From: Antedon mediterranea | Lineage: Eukaryota; Echinodermata; Crinoidea; Comatulida; Antedonidae | Direction: 5' to 3' | DNA length: 64,000 nt | Assembly (NCBI RefSeq): GCF_964355755.1 | Contig: NC_092677.1 | Location: forward strand, 24,522,101 to 24,586,100 | Shown here: positions 51,464-63,510 of the stretch, in pieces | Layout: every line of letters begins with the position of its first letter | Position numbering within the stretch: the first letter of the stretch is position 1 | Position numbers and translations under genes: made by a program | Notes under the pieces: model-generated | Told to the model about the DNA's origin: nothing | What the model saw: the letters and a program-made list of their open reading frames with translations, nothing else | Databases searched by the model: none

Positions 51464-51661
51464 TTGCCTATTATAAGTACAAGTATTTTTGTCTGTTATG
51501 CATCAACACTAAACGCGGATGATGATGTTAAAGTTGTATTCTATGACGATCTAGTACGAGTATTGAATGATATTCACAAGGAAGAGAAACTGATTATTTT
51601 AGGAGATTTCAATTCAAGAGTAAATGAATCTGATTCGGAATTGTTGTTTACAATGAATTAA
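51464..51661 (+). mobile_element. Relic of LINE AP-endonuclease domain
   Basis: The frame reads CYASTLNADDDVKVVFYDDL then EEKLIILGDFNSRVNESDSE. Y.P........F...L.......ILGDFN.R.G is the signature of the endonuclease-exonuclease-phosphatase domain of LINE ORF2. Only about 60 codons remain. It lies where the FN3 exons sit in copy C. Confidence 0.7.
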
Positions 51662-51803
51662 TAAGTTGTAATGGTGGGCATTGTCATCATAATTGAAAAG
51701 TGAGATATTGAGATCAAAGGCTTTGCAAGAAAATGCAAATCATATTATAGTAATGATAATGAGAATAAGAAGAAGAATGGATAACAAATATTTTTCTTTT
51801 CAG

Positions 51804-52703
51804 ATGAAACTATCCGAAACTTTCTAACAGCTCAACAAAAAAAGAAATTCCAAAACACAAAACTGTCAACGTTGGACCCAAGTGTAAAATACAATATTTC
51901 ACAGATGTTTACTGATCCAATATTAACGCCAAAAATATTAAATACGTATAAATACACGGATCTAAAAATCGGAAGTCACCTATCATTAGAAGAACTATTA
52001 GACAAAATGATGTCTATGGACTCGAGTAAAGTATGCATAACTGGAAAAAGAGGAATTGGTAAGACAACTTTACTTCAGTATCTGTCTTACAACTGGGCAA
52101 CAAATCCGAATGCTGCATTTGCTGGTAAAATATTATTTTTTATAAACGTGAGAGACATCAAAGCAGAAAATACCATTACAGATACGATTGTACAAACAGT
52201 TCCAATGAATACATTTAATGTAAAAACCGGTCTTCCTAAAGATAACTCAATTTTAAAAACGTTTATGGAGAAACGGAGCATGGAATTAATTGTGCTGTTA
52301 GATGGAATAGATGAGTCAGAAGATGATTTCAAAGAACTAGTAAATATATTGGATGGAAACGAACTGACAGAAAGCACAGTTATTATTACATTACAAACAG
52401 GTTTTGAAAAAGATTTACTTGATCATTGCGATTTAGCTGTACAAGTAGAAGGGTTTTCGAAAATGAATATAAAGACATTTATTCAAAAACATTTCAGATT
52501 CGTCAAAACAACTGCACTTGGTGATTCATTGATTGAAGAATTAAAACTTAATTCGAAGTCTGAAATAGATTGGGGTGGTGATCACAAAGCAATATTTGAA
52601 CTCTTGAAATCCCCTTCGTTGTTACTTAAAACGTGTACCATATGGGAACGCGAACAAAAAGTGCCAGATTCAAACCAGATTTTAGACCATCAATTGACAG
52701 AAG
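51804..52703 (+). CDS. Copy D exon 5: truncated NACHT with new 3' splice donor
   Basis: Starts after 'tttttcttttcag' with DETIRNFLTAQQKKKF. Walker A is GKRGIGKTT (about 52043) and Walker B is changed to LIVLLDGIDESEDD. The sensor-like SRPG becomes ITLQTGF. NACHT homology ends near 52663 (CTIWEREQKVP); a short tail DSNQILDHQLTE and donor 'gaag|gtaagt' follow. The tail resembles the end of the copy B TM exon (GFDHKLTE), so the 3' end looks recombined. The phase-1 end fits the start of the copy E NACHT exon. Without splicing the frame stops at 52750. Confidence 0.75.
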
Positions 52704-55700
52704 GTAAGTCTATTTACTATTATTGTTATGATTGTGAATTGAAATTATGAAATAAATTAATGGACAGAGAAACAAATATTTCTCCAGAAATATTGATGCA
52801 GGTAATTGGAATGGAATGAGAAATGGAAACAAAAAATCAAACAAATTTGATATTTATGTGCTGTCCTGACAGAGAGCTTGAAAACTTTATATTCATTTCG
52901 TCATGGAAGCGCAACCCTTCCAATAACATTTGCAATGTTGAAGGCTATTCTTACATATATTAAGAAGGAATTCTTACGATTTATCTTGTGCACCAACAGA
53001 GATATTTCTGTAGAGTTACACTATAAGTAGAACATAGATACAACTCAAAAATAAAGTTGAACTTAAATGTTGAAGATTTAGTAAAATTTAAATTTAAATA
53101 ACAATTGTTTCTGTCAGAATATTTATTTATTCTTTCTCGAGATTTGATTTGAATTTATTTGAAAAACAATTATAAAAATACATACAAAGTGATAAATTAC
53201 TGACATTAAAAATAAATACATTTATAAAACATTTTCCCAGGACAGCCCAAACAAAGCTACTTTTAAGGCTTTACGTTTGATCATCCACTTATTTATTTTT
53301 AAATAAATTACATTAACTAATCAATCTAAATTAACAAAAAGTAATATATTTTATTTTTGACAACATTGCATTCAATGATTTAATGACTATAAAACATTAC
53401 AATTAGAAAATTTTAAAAAATTGTCATTGTTCGTAGAGGAAACAATAAGCCACAATGAGTCGTTCATAATATAAGAATAAAATTAAATGTCTCAAAAAAA
53501 TAAATAAGTAAATAAATAAAACAATGACATGATAACGTTTAACCTATTACTTGAGATAATGTAGACACTATAAAGTGGGTCATTCCATGTCAAATCAACC
53601 AGTGGTAGTACGGGTCACGCCATGGATTTGGCCAATTTTTTTTGTTAGGGTACCTCAATATATATAATGAACACATGCAAAGTTTTAGCGCTTAACTCCA
53701 AGTCGTTTTTAGCCTCGTTGATATATAACCTTTTATCATTCACCTCATGCTATTATTTGTACCATAACACTCATAAACATTCATTATTTGTATATTATTA
53801 TATTGTATTGTATTATATTGTATTACAATATAAAGCGTGAAGTACTGACAAGATTAAATATGTTCATAAAATATCGGAGTATATTGTGGGGAATAGTATA
53901 TAAAAGTACGTCGAGAGAACACTTGTTTAAAATCGGGGAAACCCCGACAGCTGATAGTTGGACAGCCAGTCGACAAATCGTGTCAAATTTCTAATTTAGT
54001 TCAAAATTGCTTAATTTTTGGGTGTTGGAAAAACACAATATTTGTAAATTTAGTTGATTATCGGAAAAAAAGTTGTTAGTGAAATAAATTCATAAATAGT
54101 TTTAATATATTGTCATGTAAAATTAAATGTATTTGAACAAAACGATAATCTGTAATTTAACCGCAAAATCAACCAATGTCTTTTTTCCGAAATTGTACCC
54201 TAGAAAATCATTAAAATAAAATATTTAGAAAAATTGAACAGTCCTGAATTTAAAATCCCTGTTAGAAAAATTAATAATCTACAGAATACGATATTAAGAT
54301 ACAAAATTCGGTGGTTGGGATGCAGCTCCGACTATTCAAACTAAAGGTACCACTATTTGTTCCATCGAAAACTAGCGAAACCGCCATTTTGTAAACACAT
54401 CGTCATCGTGTTTATGAATTTATTTATAGCGAAAGATATACGCGATGTTTATAATTGTCCGCGTATAAGAATTCATATAAATAAATACATTCCAATACAA
54501 CGTATATTATTACTTGTTTATTTATCACAGTATACATTTTAGTTGAGGAATATTTATCATAACTATTATAATAGCTTTTATACGAGTCCGAGGCCTAGCC
54601 CTATTAGCGAGCGATTGTTCCAGGGGCGGAAAGTCACTTAGTGACGTTGTGATCGGGCGCGTCGGGCCTAGCTAATATTAATAATATGACCTGAAATAAG
54701 TGGCTAACAAGAACTGTTATATACTTGCTTACAATTGTTTTGTTATTGATGAACAAACAAGCAATTAGATTGAATAACAAATTATTTATTCATTTTTTTT
54801 GGGTAAAAACATGTAGGCCTACAAACTAGTACTGTATAATATAAATTAATAGTTACAGTATTAATAAAATATAAAATAGGCCTAACATACAATAAATATT
54901 CAATTTTTAAGGTCTACCACATGACAATAACATAATTTACAGAGTATAGTGTAGTAGGTTTGCATTCAACATAAATATTTGTATTGTAATTCATCTAAAT
55001 CCTCTGCAACATACATATATATTTGTAATTCAACATTTTGTTTTAAATAATTAAATTATAGTTTGGGTATGACAATGTCGGTAGGTACCAGTGTCATCTT
55101 TTTATCCACTTCACTCTCAGTTTGAAGTCACAAAGACAAAGAACTCTGCATCATCAACGATTCCTGAAAGTGTCAGAAAAAAATAATAAATATTATTTAA
55201 AAAAAATGTTAATGTCTGGTTGTATATATAATTATATAATATTATACATAAAAGTAAGGCAAATGGAAGCTGTATTTTATTAATTAAATTACAGTATACT
55301 AGTATTATTTATATAATCTAGGCCTACTATAGTAGTAGCCTAGCTAGGCATCTATTGAGCCTAATAAATCAAATAATAAATGAAAAATAAAATAATAATA
55401 TTAATACTGATTGAAAAAAAGTATTTTTTGGGGGGATCAGATCACCAGGCTAGGCCGGCCAGGACCAATGATACTCGTAATCAGTACAACTTAACGACTA
55501 TCGGATCAGCATCAACACAGTACAACACACGTCTCGCTATCGCCTATACTGACACACGTGTCTCGCGTTGCCGAAACCACGCTCACAGCTAGAAAATGTA
55601 CCTACCTTTCGAGGCCTGAGAATACACCAACAAATTTTGAACAGGATAGAAATATATCATACTCGATTAAACTAATATTATTCTTGATAAAACAATTGAT

Positions 55701-56116
55701 TACAATTTTTTTAATTTGTTGGGATGCACCTCCGACTATTCAGAAAATGGACAACAAAACAGTAGTCAAATCGTACCACATTTATAAATTTCACGAGTCC
55801 CGACTTCAGTCTTTGAAGGAAACCGATTGGTTATTCAATTATACTTATTAGGAAATGCTTTTACCATAATAGGTAATGTTGGGCGGTTCTTAAATATTCA
55901 TGAGAGCTTAAAATAAAACAGTACTTATTTGCTAGGCGACGAAAAATCGTGGTTTCAGTTTTCAACGATAGGTGGCGCTTCAAAATCGTCAATGCGGAAG
56001 TAAGTCGATTTTACACGATTTAACGGTCAAAACGCGAAGTGGCTTTCCCACTGCTGAGGTGTTGAGTAAGCTGGAAGGTCTGTATACTGCGCGCTATTTG
56101 TGTCCCGTTAGGACCC
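52704..56116. other. Gene-free stretch between copies D and E
   Basis: AT-rich. Near 53575-53700 is a segment starting 'gggtcattccatgtcaaatc' that looks like a dispersed repeat. 'gggatgca.ctccgactatt' occurs near 54308 and 55720. A possible minus-strand terminal exon lies at about 55100-55180. No convincing gene. Confidence 0.45.
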
Positions 56117-56117
56117 T

Positions 56118-56245
56118 GTGGCCGTATTCACCAATCTCACTTAGGCTAAGGGAAATACTTACCCTTAAGTGAAACCCTTAATAAGGGAAATTCTTATGAT
56201 CTAAGGGAAATATCTCACTTAAGTATGATTAGTGAATACGGCCAC
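56118..56245. mobile_element. MITE with GTGGCCGTATTCAC termini
   Basis: Perfect 14-bp inverted repeats 'gtggccgtattcac' (56118-56131) and 'gtgaatacggccac' (56232-56245) bound 128 bp containing several 'cttaag' and 'aaggg' motifs in both orientations. No coding capacity. Confidence 0.85.
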
Positions 56246-56689
56246 TGGGATACTTCTGCCCCTGTTGCAAGCCGTCTAAAAAGTTTTCCTTAGACCAAAA
56301 CGGCCTACTGTGTCATGGAAGTTTCACAAGATGTTTAAACTAAATAATGTATTTACTAATTAAGATGGTTGAATAAACGCCCAACACCCCACACATATCG
56401 TCATCTCTTCAAGGTATGCCATTCGTTGAGCATTGGACTGCCTCATATGTATTGGGTATTCTATTGGGTTCCGCTAAATTTAAAGTGTGTATCGGTTTTT
56501 TTAAACTTTTCACAATTTCAACAATAACATCATTATATGGCGTGAATGTCTTGGCTGTCGGGTTAAGTTGTTCTATGATTTCTAAGAGGAAGAGTAATTA
56601 AAAATGGGAAATAAATTTGCATAACATTTAGGCATATTGAGCATTCATTAAACATATATACATTAAACTAAATACACTTCAATTTCAAT

Positions 56690-57010
56690 ATTATGCTGAT
56701 GAAATTCGGATTAGGCCCTCCACGGTAGCCAGCAGTGCAGAACCTACCAGATCAGCACACCGGGTCCGGGAGACGATCTCCTACTTTGTGTACCAAGTTC
56801 TTTAACGTGCACTGTATGTACATGTACTTTACGTCCTATCCGAAGAACGAGGCAATGAGAGAGTAAAGCTTACTAAAGATACAATACGTATGGAACAGAT
56901 AGGCTCGAACCCATGCTTATCATCACTCTCAGGTATAGGCCTATACATCACCCCAGAACGCAGCCGGGCTTAACGAACGTTGCTTAACATCGGTGATCTG
57001 ACGAGAACCG
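56690..57010. repeat. Candidate dispersed repeat, mixed composition
   Basis: A locally GC-richer stretch with 'ttctttaacgtgcactgt', 'ttacgtcctatccgaagaac' and 'ggctcgaacccatg'. The style resembles dispersed repeats common in marine animal genomes, and 'gctcgaaccc' recalls a tRNA-like B box, but no second copy occurs in this window. Confidence 0.35.
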
Positions 57011-57303
57011 ATGTTTCAACGCAGTATGGCTGTAAATACTTATTTATAATTATGTGGAAAAACAATCAATTGAAAACAAAAATCGTTTCCATTTACTAAT
57101 GTAATATTCTATGTATGTTTTTCTATTGTTGTTTTACAATAATACGACAATTATTCTTTACCAATCACTATTAATTAAGAGATTCTGACAGATTGAGATA
57201 TAGAGATCGAAGGCTTTGGACAAATCAAAGAAAATTTTGCAATAAGCATACTAGGCCAAATGATGTAAGGAAAATAATGGTTAACAATTATTTTTCTTTT
57301 CAG

Positions 57304-60300
57304 ATGAAATTATCCGAAACTTTTTAACAGCAGAACAGAAAAGGAAATTTAAAGATCCAAACAGGAAACCGCCGACGTGGAACACGTATTTTGGACATAA
57401 ATACAACATTTCACAGATGTTTACTGATCTAATATTGAAACCAGAAATTTTGAAGAAGTATAAATACCTGGATTTAAAAATCGAAAGTCCTACATCATTA
57501 AAAGAACTATTATACTTTATCAGGTCCGTGGAATCATGTAAAGTATGCATGACAGGAGAAGGAGGGGTTGGTAAGACGACTTTACTTCAGTATATATCTT
57601 ATAACTGGGCAATTGATTCAGATTCTACGTTTGCCGGTAAAATATTATTTCTTATAAATGTACGAGATATCGAGGCAGGTAAAACAATTACAGATATGAT
57701 TGTAGCGCAGGTTAGTATGAGTATTTTTTTTAAACATACTAATCTCCCGACAAATGAACTACTAATAGAAAGGTTTATACAGAAGTATGACAGGGAGTTA
57801 ATTGTGTTGTTAGATGGATTAGATGAGTTGGAATATGGTGTCGTAGGGCCAAAACTGATATTAGAAGGTAATGAACTGAGGGAAAGCATAGTTATTATGA
57901 CATCACGACCGGGTTTTACGAAAGACTTACTTATTCATTGCGATTTAGATGTAAAAGTAGAAGGGTTTTCTAAAAATAACATTGAGGAATATATTCAAAA
58001 ATATTTTATACTTGTTGAAAACCCTGCGCTTGGTGATTCATTGATTGAAGAATTCAAACTTAATTCGGAATATACAAGTTGTTGGGGTGGCGATCACAAA
58101 AAAATATTTGAATTCCTGCAATCCCCTTTTTTATTACTTAAAATGTGCACCATATGGGACCATGAACAAATAATTCCTAAACATTTTGAACACTTTTTTA
58201 TAGAAATTTTTCGATGCATTTTAAATCAGTACCTTAATAGGAACGGTACTTCTAAAGCAATTCCAAAATATCTTGACTTTCCCGACGAGTTTAACAATTC
58301 ACTTCGAATATTAGGCAATATTAGTTACATAAAACTACAGACAAATTTACTTCATTTTTATAAAACGGATTTGATAAACCTAGCAGGAAATAACAGTTTA
58401 GTTGACTTATCTCTTAAATTAGGTTTTGTTTACAAAGACCCTCCATCTGAAAAAGATTCCTTTTTGGAGACTTATCGATGTCCACATAAGTTACTGGCAG
58501 AGGCCCTAGCAGGATTTTACTTGTCTTATAAAAGTCAATTTGAAATTTTAAATTTTGACGAAAGTGAAGAAATAAGAACTAACACGTATCTACATATGAC
58601 TAGAGTGTTTACAGTTAGTTTTCTAGGTCCCAACGCGGACAAACTTATGAAATACTGGTTGTTGAATAATGCTTCTCATTATTACTCATTTGCAAAATAT
58701 TTCCAATATGTAAATAAAGAACACGAAAAAAGGGTATTAGAATCACTTGATGAGCACATAAACCAATCGAAAGAACTAACGATACAAGTCGAACGCTTAA
58801 CGCGTTCCTTTACAGCGTTTTATAATTACAATTTACACTTTATACAGCATTTGAAATTGTTACATGAAGAAGTAACAAAATCAGGTAGATATGTAATAGA
58901 AAATAAAATTATCGAATTGATAGAAAAATCGACAAAAGAATCATCTGAAGATATTTGCAGGCTTGTAGCACACGTATCAATAATAATACAACAAAATAAG
59001 AATATAGGGATCGATGAATACGTTGAATACAGTGACTTATATTTACTGTATTTATTTAATAAATGGGGTGATACAGCTATTGAGATTCTCTCAAACGAGT
59101 GGAGAAGATGTCATTTAAATGAAGAAATACAGGAAATTAGTTTTTCTTACCCCATGTCCACGTTATTTCTTATTACTTATTTGAATGGCACACACTTATG
59201 TCATTTTTTTCAATCTTTTTCCAACCTTCGATTTCTCTACATGGACGAGGGTGGTTATATATATAATGGTAAGCTTATTAAAGAAATTATAACCGAATGT
59301 AACAATAGTACAGTGTTTTCAGAATTAACGGAGATTGATCTCAGTCACAATGATTTAACAGATATAAATGGAACATTATTAAGTCACATAATTCATATTT
59401 CTAAAGATTTGAAAAGTATTGATTTAAGATCTTGTAAATTACATGGTACCCATATAAATAGTATGTTTAAAAAACATGAAGTAAAGTATCTGAAGTTAAA
59501 AAATATCACCATTCAATTACAAGAAAATAACCTTTCAGATATTGATACAGATTCACTTGTAAAGCTGATAAACGTTAAAAAAAAACAGCGGTTAGAATGG
59601 AAAGATTATAATCTATCAGCTAAAAACTTACAAGCCCTTCTAATTTCAGCTCAGAAGTACAGATTTCTAAGAGTCGGTTGTGTTGATTTGGATAATGTAT
59701 ACCTATTGTCAATTAATGGAAGTATACTAGCTAACATTTTTGTTATATTTCCAAATATGAAACGTCTTTCTATGAATAAATGTAATTTAGTAGCTAGCAC
59801 TATTTCTGATATGCTAAATACACAAATATCTAGTAGTACGCATGTAAATAGTATGTTGAAGGAAACTGTTGCAAAGTATCTAGAATCTAAAGAAATTACC
59901 ATTGGATTAAATGGAAATAACCTTTCAGATATTGATGTAGATTCACTCGGAAAGCTGATAAACTTAAAAACATCCGGGTTTTTAAGATGGAACAATTATA
60001 AACTATCAGCCAAGCACTTACAAGCTCTTCTGATTTCACATCAGAAGTACAGATTTATAAAAGTTGTTGATTTGGATAATGGAGACCTATCATCAATTAA
60101 TGGAAGTACACTAGCTAACATTTTTGTTATATTTCCAAATATGAAACATCTTAATATGGAAAACTGTAATTTAGTAGGTAGCACTATTTCTAATATGCTA
60201 AATGCACAAATATCTAGTAGTACGCATGTAAATAGTATGTTGAAGGAAACTGTTGCAAAGTATCTAGAATCTAAAGAATTTACCACTGAATTAAGCAGAA

Positions 60301-61958
60301 ATGACCTTTCAGATATTGATACAGATTCACTCGGAAAGCTGATAAACTTAAAAAGGTCGTGGTGGTGGTTGAATTGGAAAGATTATAAACTATCATCCAA
60401 GCACTTACAAGCTCTTCTGATTTCACATCAGAAGTACAGATTTCTAAGAGTCGATCATGTTGATTTGGGTAATGTAGACCTATCATCAATTAATGGAAGT
60501 ACACTAGCTAACATTTTTGTTATATTTCCAAATATGAAACATCTTAATATGAAAAACTGTAATTTAGTAGGTAGCACTATTTCTAATATGCTAAATACAC
60601 AAATATCTAGTAGTACGCATGTAAATAGTATGTTGAAGGAAACTGTTGCAAAGTATCTAGAATCTAAAGAATTTACCACTGAATTAAGCAAAAATGACCT
60701 TTCAGATATTGATACAGATTCACTCGGAAAGCTGATAAACTTAAAAAGGTGGTGGTGGTGGTTCAATTGGAAAGATTATAAACTATCATCCAAGCACTTA
60801 CAAGCTCTTCTGATTTCACATCAGAAGTACAGATTTCTAAGAGTCCATCATGTTGATTTGGGTAATGTAGACCTATCATCAATTAATGGAAGTATACTAG
60901 CTAACATTTTTATTATATTTCCAAATATAAGACGTCTTTTTATGAATAATTGTAATTTAGTAGGTAGCACTATTTCTGATATGCTAAATACACAAATATC
61001 TTTTAGTACGCACGTAAATGGTATGTTGAAGGGAACTGTTGCAAATTATCTAGAATCTAAAGAAATTACCATTGAATTACGTGGAAATAACCTTTCAGAT
61101 ATTGATGTAGATTCACTCGGGAGGCTGATAGGAGCCGCACTAAAACCTAAACCAAATTAAAAATCAATGCTTGATATTTACAGTTTCTCTAAAAGTTTAG
61201 GCCTAATTTGGAGTGAGTATAATCTATCAGCCAAACACTTACAAGATCTCCTGATCTCACATTTGAAATACAGGTTTAATAAATGGCGTTCCATTGATTT
61301 GGATGATGTAGGCTTATCATCAATTAATGGAAGTATACTAGCGAACATTTTTTTTATATTTCCAGATTTAACCCATATTTCTATGAATAATTGCAGCATA
61401 GTAGGTACCACTATTACTGATATGATAAATAAATGTAATGAAATGAATGTTGAATTGGAAAGAAAAACAATAATACTTACAAATAATAACCTTTCTAGTA
61501 TTAGTGGTGACTTGTTACTGAGATTAATACCTGTTATAAGGGAAACTACCCAATACCCGTTAGACGATGACTTGTTAGACATAGACACGTTAATATGGAG
61601 ACTTTATGGTTTTACAGTTCAACATCTTGAATATATATTACGACCTAACAGCATCACATTTAAGTGGGGAAACGTCTCTCTAACGCATATAGACCTCTCA
61701 TCAATTAATGGCGGTATACTAGCTAACATTTTTGTAATATTTCCAAATTTGAAACATCTTTTTATGAATAGTTGCAATTTAGTAGGCACCACTATTACTG
61801 ATATGCTAAATACATGTAGAGAAATGAAAATTGAACTGAAAGAGAATTCAATATCACTAATGAATAATAACCTTTCTAATACCGTATTCAAGATTCAAGA
61901 TTCAAGATTCAAGAAATTTTATTTGTCCATAAAAATGAAAATTCACTTTGCTTGGTAG
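57304..61958 (+). CDS. NLR copy E: NACHT-LRR exon, internal stop, 3' end lost to a LINE
   Basis: Begins DEIIRNFLTAEQKRKFKD after acceptor 'tttttcttttcag'. Walker A is GEGGVGKTT (about 57556), Walker B LIVLLDGLDELEYG (about 57800), followed by MTSRPGF and SPFLLLKMCTIW. LRR super-units are anchored at 59787, 60171, 60564, 60957 and 61398. The frame is open to a TAA at 61158; the next segment (61161-61958) is in the same frame, so the only lesion is that stop, at a site where copy C has a short extra segment. LRR homology ends at about 61881 at a LINE tail; the last ~130 residues seen in copies A and C are gone. No DED, TM or FN3 exon lies directly upstream, so it is either an orphan exon or the second NACHT of copy D. 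Confidence 0.88.
59700..61110 (+). repeat. LRR super-repeat array of copy E
   Basis: Anchors 'ttagtaggtagcactatttc' at 59787 (one change), 60171, 60564 and 60957 are spaced 384, 393 and 393 bp. The units at about 60045-60440 and 60440-60835 are almost identical and differ mainly in a (TGG)n run that encodes three or four Trp residues. Confidence 0.9.
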
Positions 61959-63476
61959 ATTAAAACAACAATATTGCAACAATTTAAAAAACGTGCAGTA
62001 TTATAAAAGATTAAAAATACAAGATAAAAAGTTAAAAATACTGTTAAAAATGTAAAACTATTAAAAATTGCATTAACGTCTTACATTAGAATTAAAAATA
62101 TGAATGCTATTTACAACGAAGGATTTTCTAGTTCTACAAAGATTTGCTCTTGGAGGTCGTAGCCTAATGCCTGATCTATTTAAGTTATAACAGTAATGTA
62201 ACGGATGAGTGGGGTCTTTCATAATATTGTTTACTTTTTTTAGAATACTCTTTTCATAGATAAATGAACAAGGCGTAAGATCAGCTTTAATAATACGTTG
62301 TGCAATTTTACGTGGTCTCTCAAAATTTTTCTTATCATTTTCAGTAAAGTTACCATAAAAACATCCAATGCTAAAAGATAAAATACTTTGAATAATACTT
62401 TGATAAAATAGAATTAAAATAGTGTTATCAACTCTAATTTGCTTGAGTTTTCTGAGAAAGTAGAGCCTTTGAGATGCCTTCTTGGAAATCATGAGAGAGT
62501 TTGACTCCCATTTTAATTTGTTGTCAATTATAGTACCTAAGTATTTGTATTGGGTTACTCTTTCAACCTCGGTTTCTTTAATAGTTATTACATTATGTTC
62601 AACTGCAGTTTTACGAAAATCTATTATCATCTCTTTGGTTTTAGTAATATTAAGTATTAAGTTTATATCTTCACACCAATTAACAAATCTTCCAACTTCA
62701 TTAACAAATTCATTTACATTATGCTTACTATCGCAAAGAAAACCACTAAAACAGTATCGTCAGCGTATTTTACAATATTGCAATCTTTACTTAAAATATT
62801 AAAACTACTAGAATAAAAAGAGAACAAAATTGGAGAGATAACACATCCTTGAGGAGCTCCAACACTGGTAGATTCTTTGTTGGATAGGATACCATTGCAC
62901 TTAACCATCTGCGGTCTATTAATCAAAAAACTATATATAACTTTGGCGAGCTGAGGTTAGACATTAAAACTTAATAATCTATCAATTAAAACATGTGGTA
63001 AAATAGTATTAAAAGCACTGGAGAAATCGAAAAATATAGACCGTACATAATTTCTTTTTGAATCAAGGTGATGATATGTATCATGGAGATAAGAATTAAC
63101 AGCATCGTCAACCCCTCTATTTTTCTTGTATGCAAATTGATTCTTATCTGCATTACCAATATTTTCCTTAAGTCTAGAAACAATCAACCTTTCTAAGCAT
63201 TTCATTAAATTTGAAGTAATTGCAATTGGTCTAAAATCTTTTGGTACACTAGGTTTATTAACTTTAGGCAATGGATTTATGATAGAAGTTTTCCATATGC
63301 GTGGAACAGTACCATTTCTAAAAATAATATTAAAAATATGAGTAAAAATTGCACACTTTTAAAATTCTGTTTGAAATCCCATCTGGTCCAGTTGCCTTAT
63401 TGACTTTTACACGTGCAAATTCTCTTAAGACCTCGTCTTCATTAACAAGAACATTATTATTATCATCATTACCAAT

Positions 63477-63510
<34 letters not shown>

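Larger units (their letters stand above)
46048..52703 (+). pseudogene. NLR copy D: tandem DED-TM-truncated NACHT
   Basis: Model: 46048-46063 (MANST), 46946-47476 (tandem DED), 47752-47799 (linker), 50886-50966 (TM) and 51804-52703 (NACHT part). All joins are phase 1. The FN3 exons of copy C are absent; a LINE endonuclease relic lies where they should be. A 2.07-kb insertion flanked by TTAAA separates the TM exon from its pyrimidine tract. The NACHT stops before its end and runs into a splice donor, so this copy either is a broken gene or splices on to the NACHT-LRR exon of copy E at 57304. Its DED exon is fully open, suggesting it was under constraint until recently. Confidence 0.6.

Noticed and set aside
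56690-57010. tRNA gene or tRNA-derived SINE
   Set aside because: A B-box-like 'gctcgaaccc' is present but no cloverleaf or clear A box could be drawn, and no second copy occurs in the window.
61167-61958. Separate small LRR gene
   Set aside because: It is in the same frame as copy E after a single stop codon, so it is the tail of that exon.
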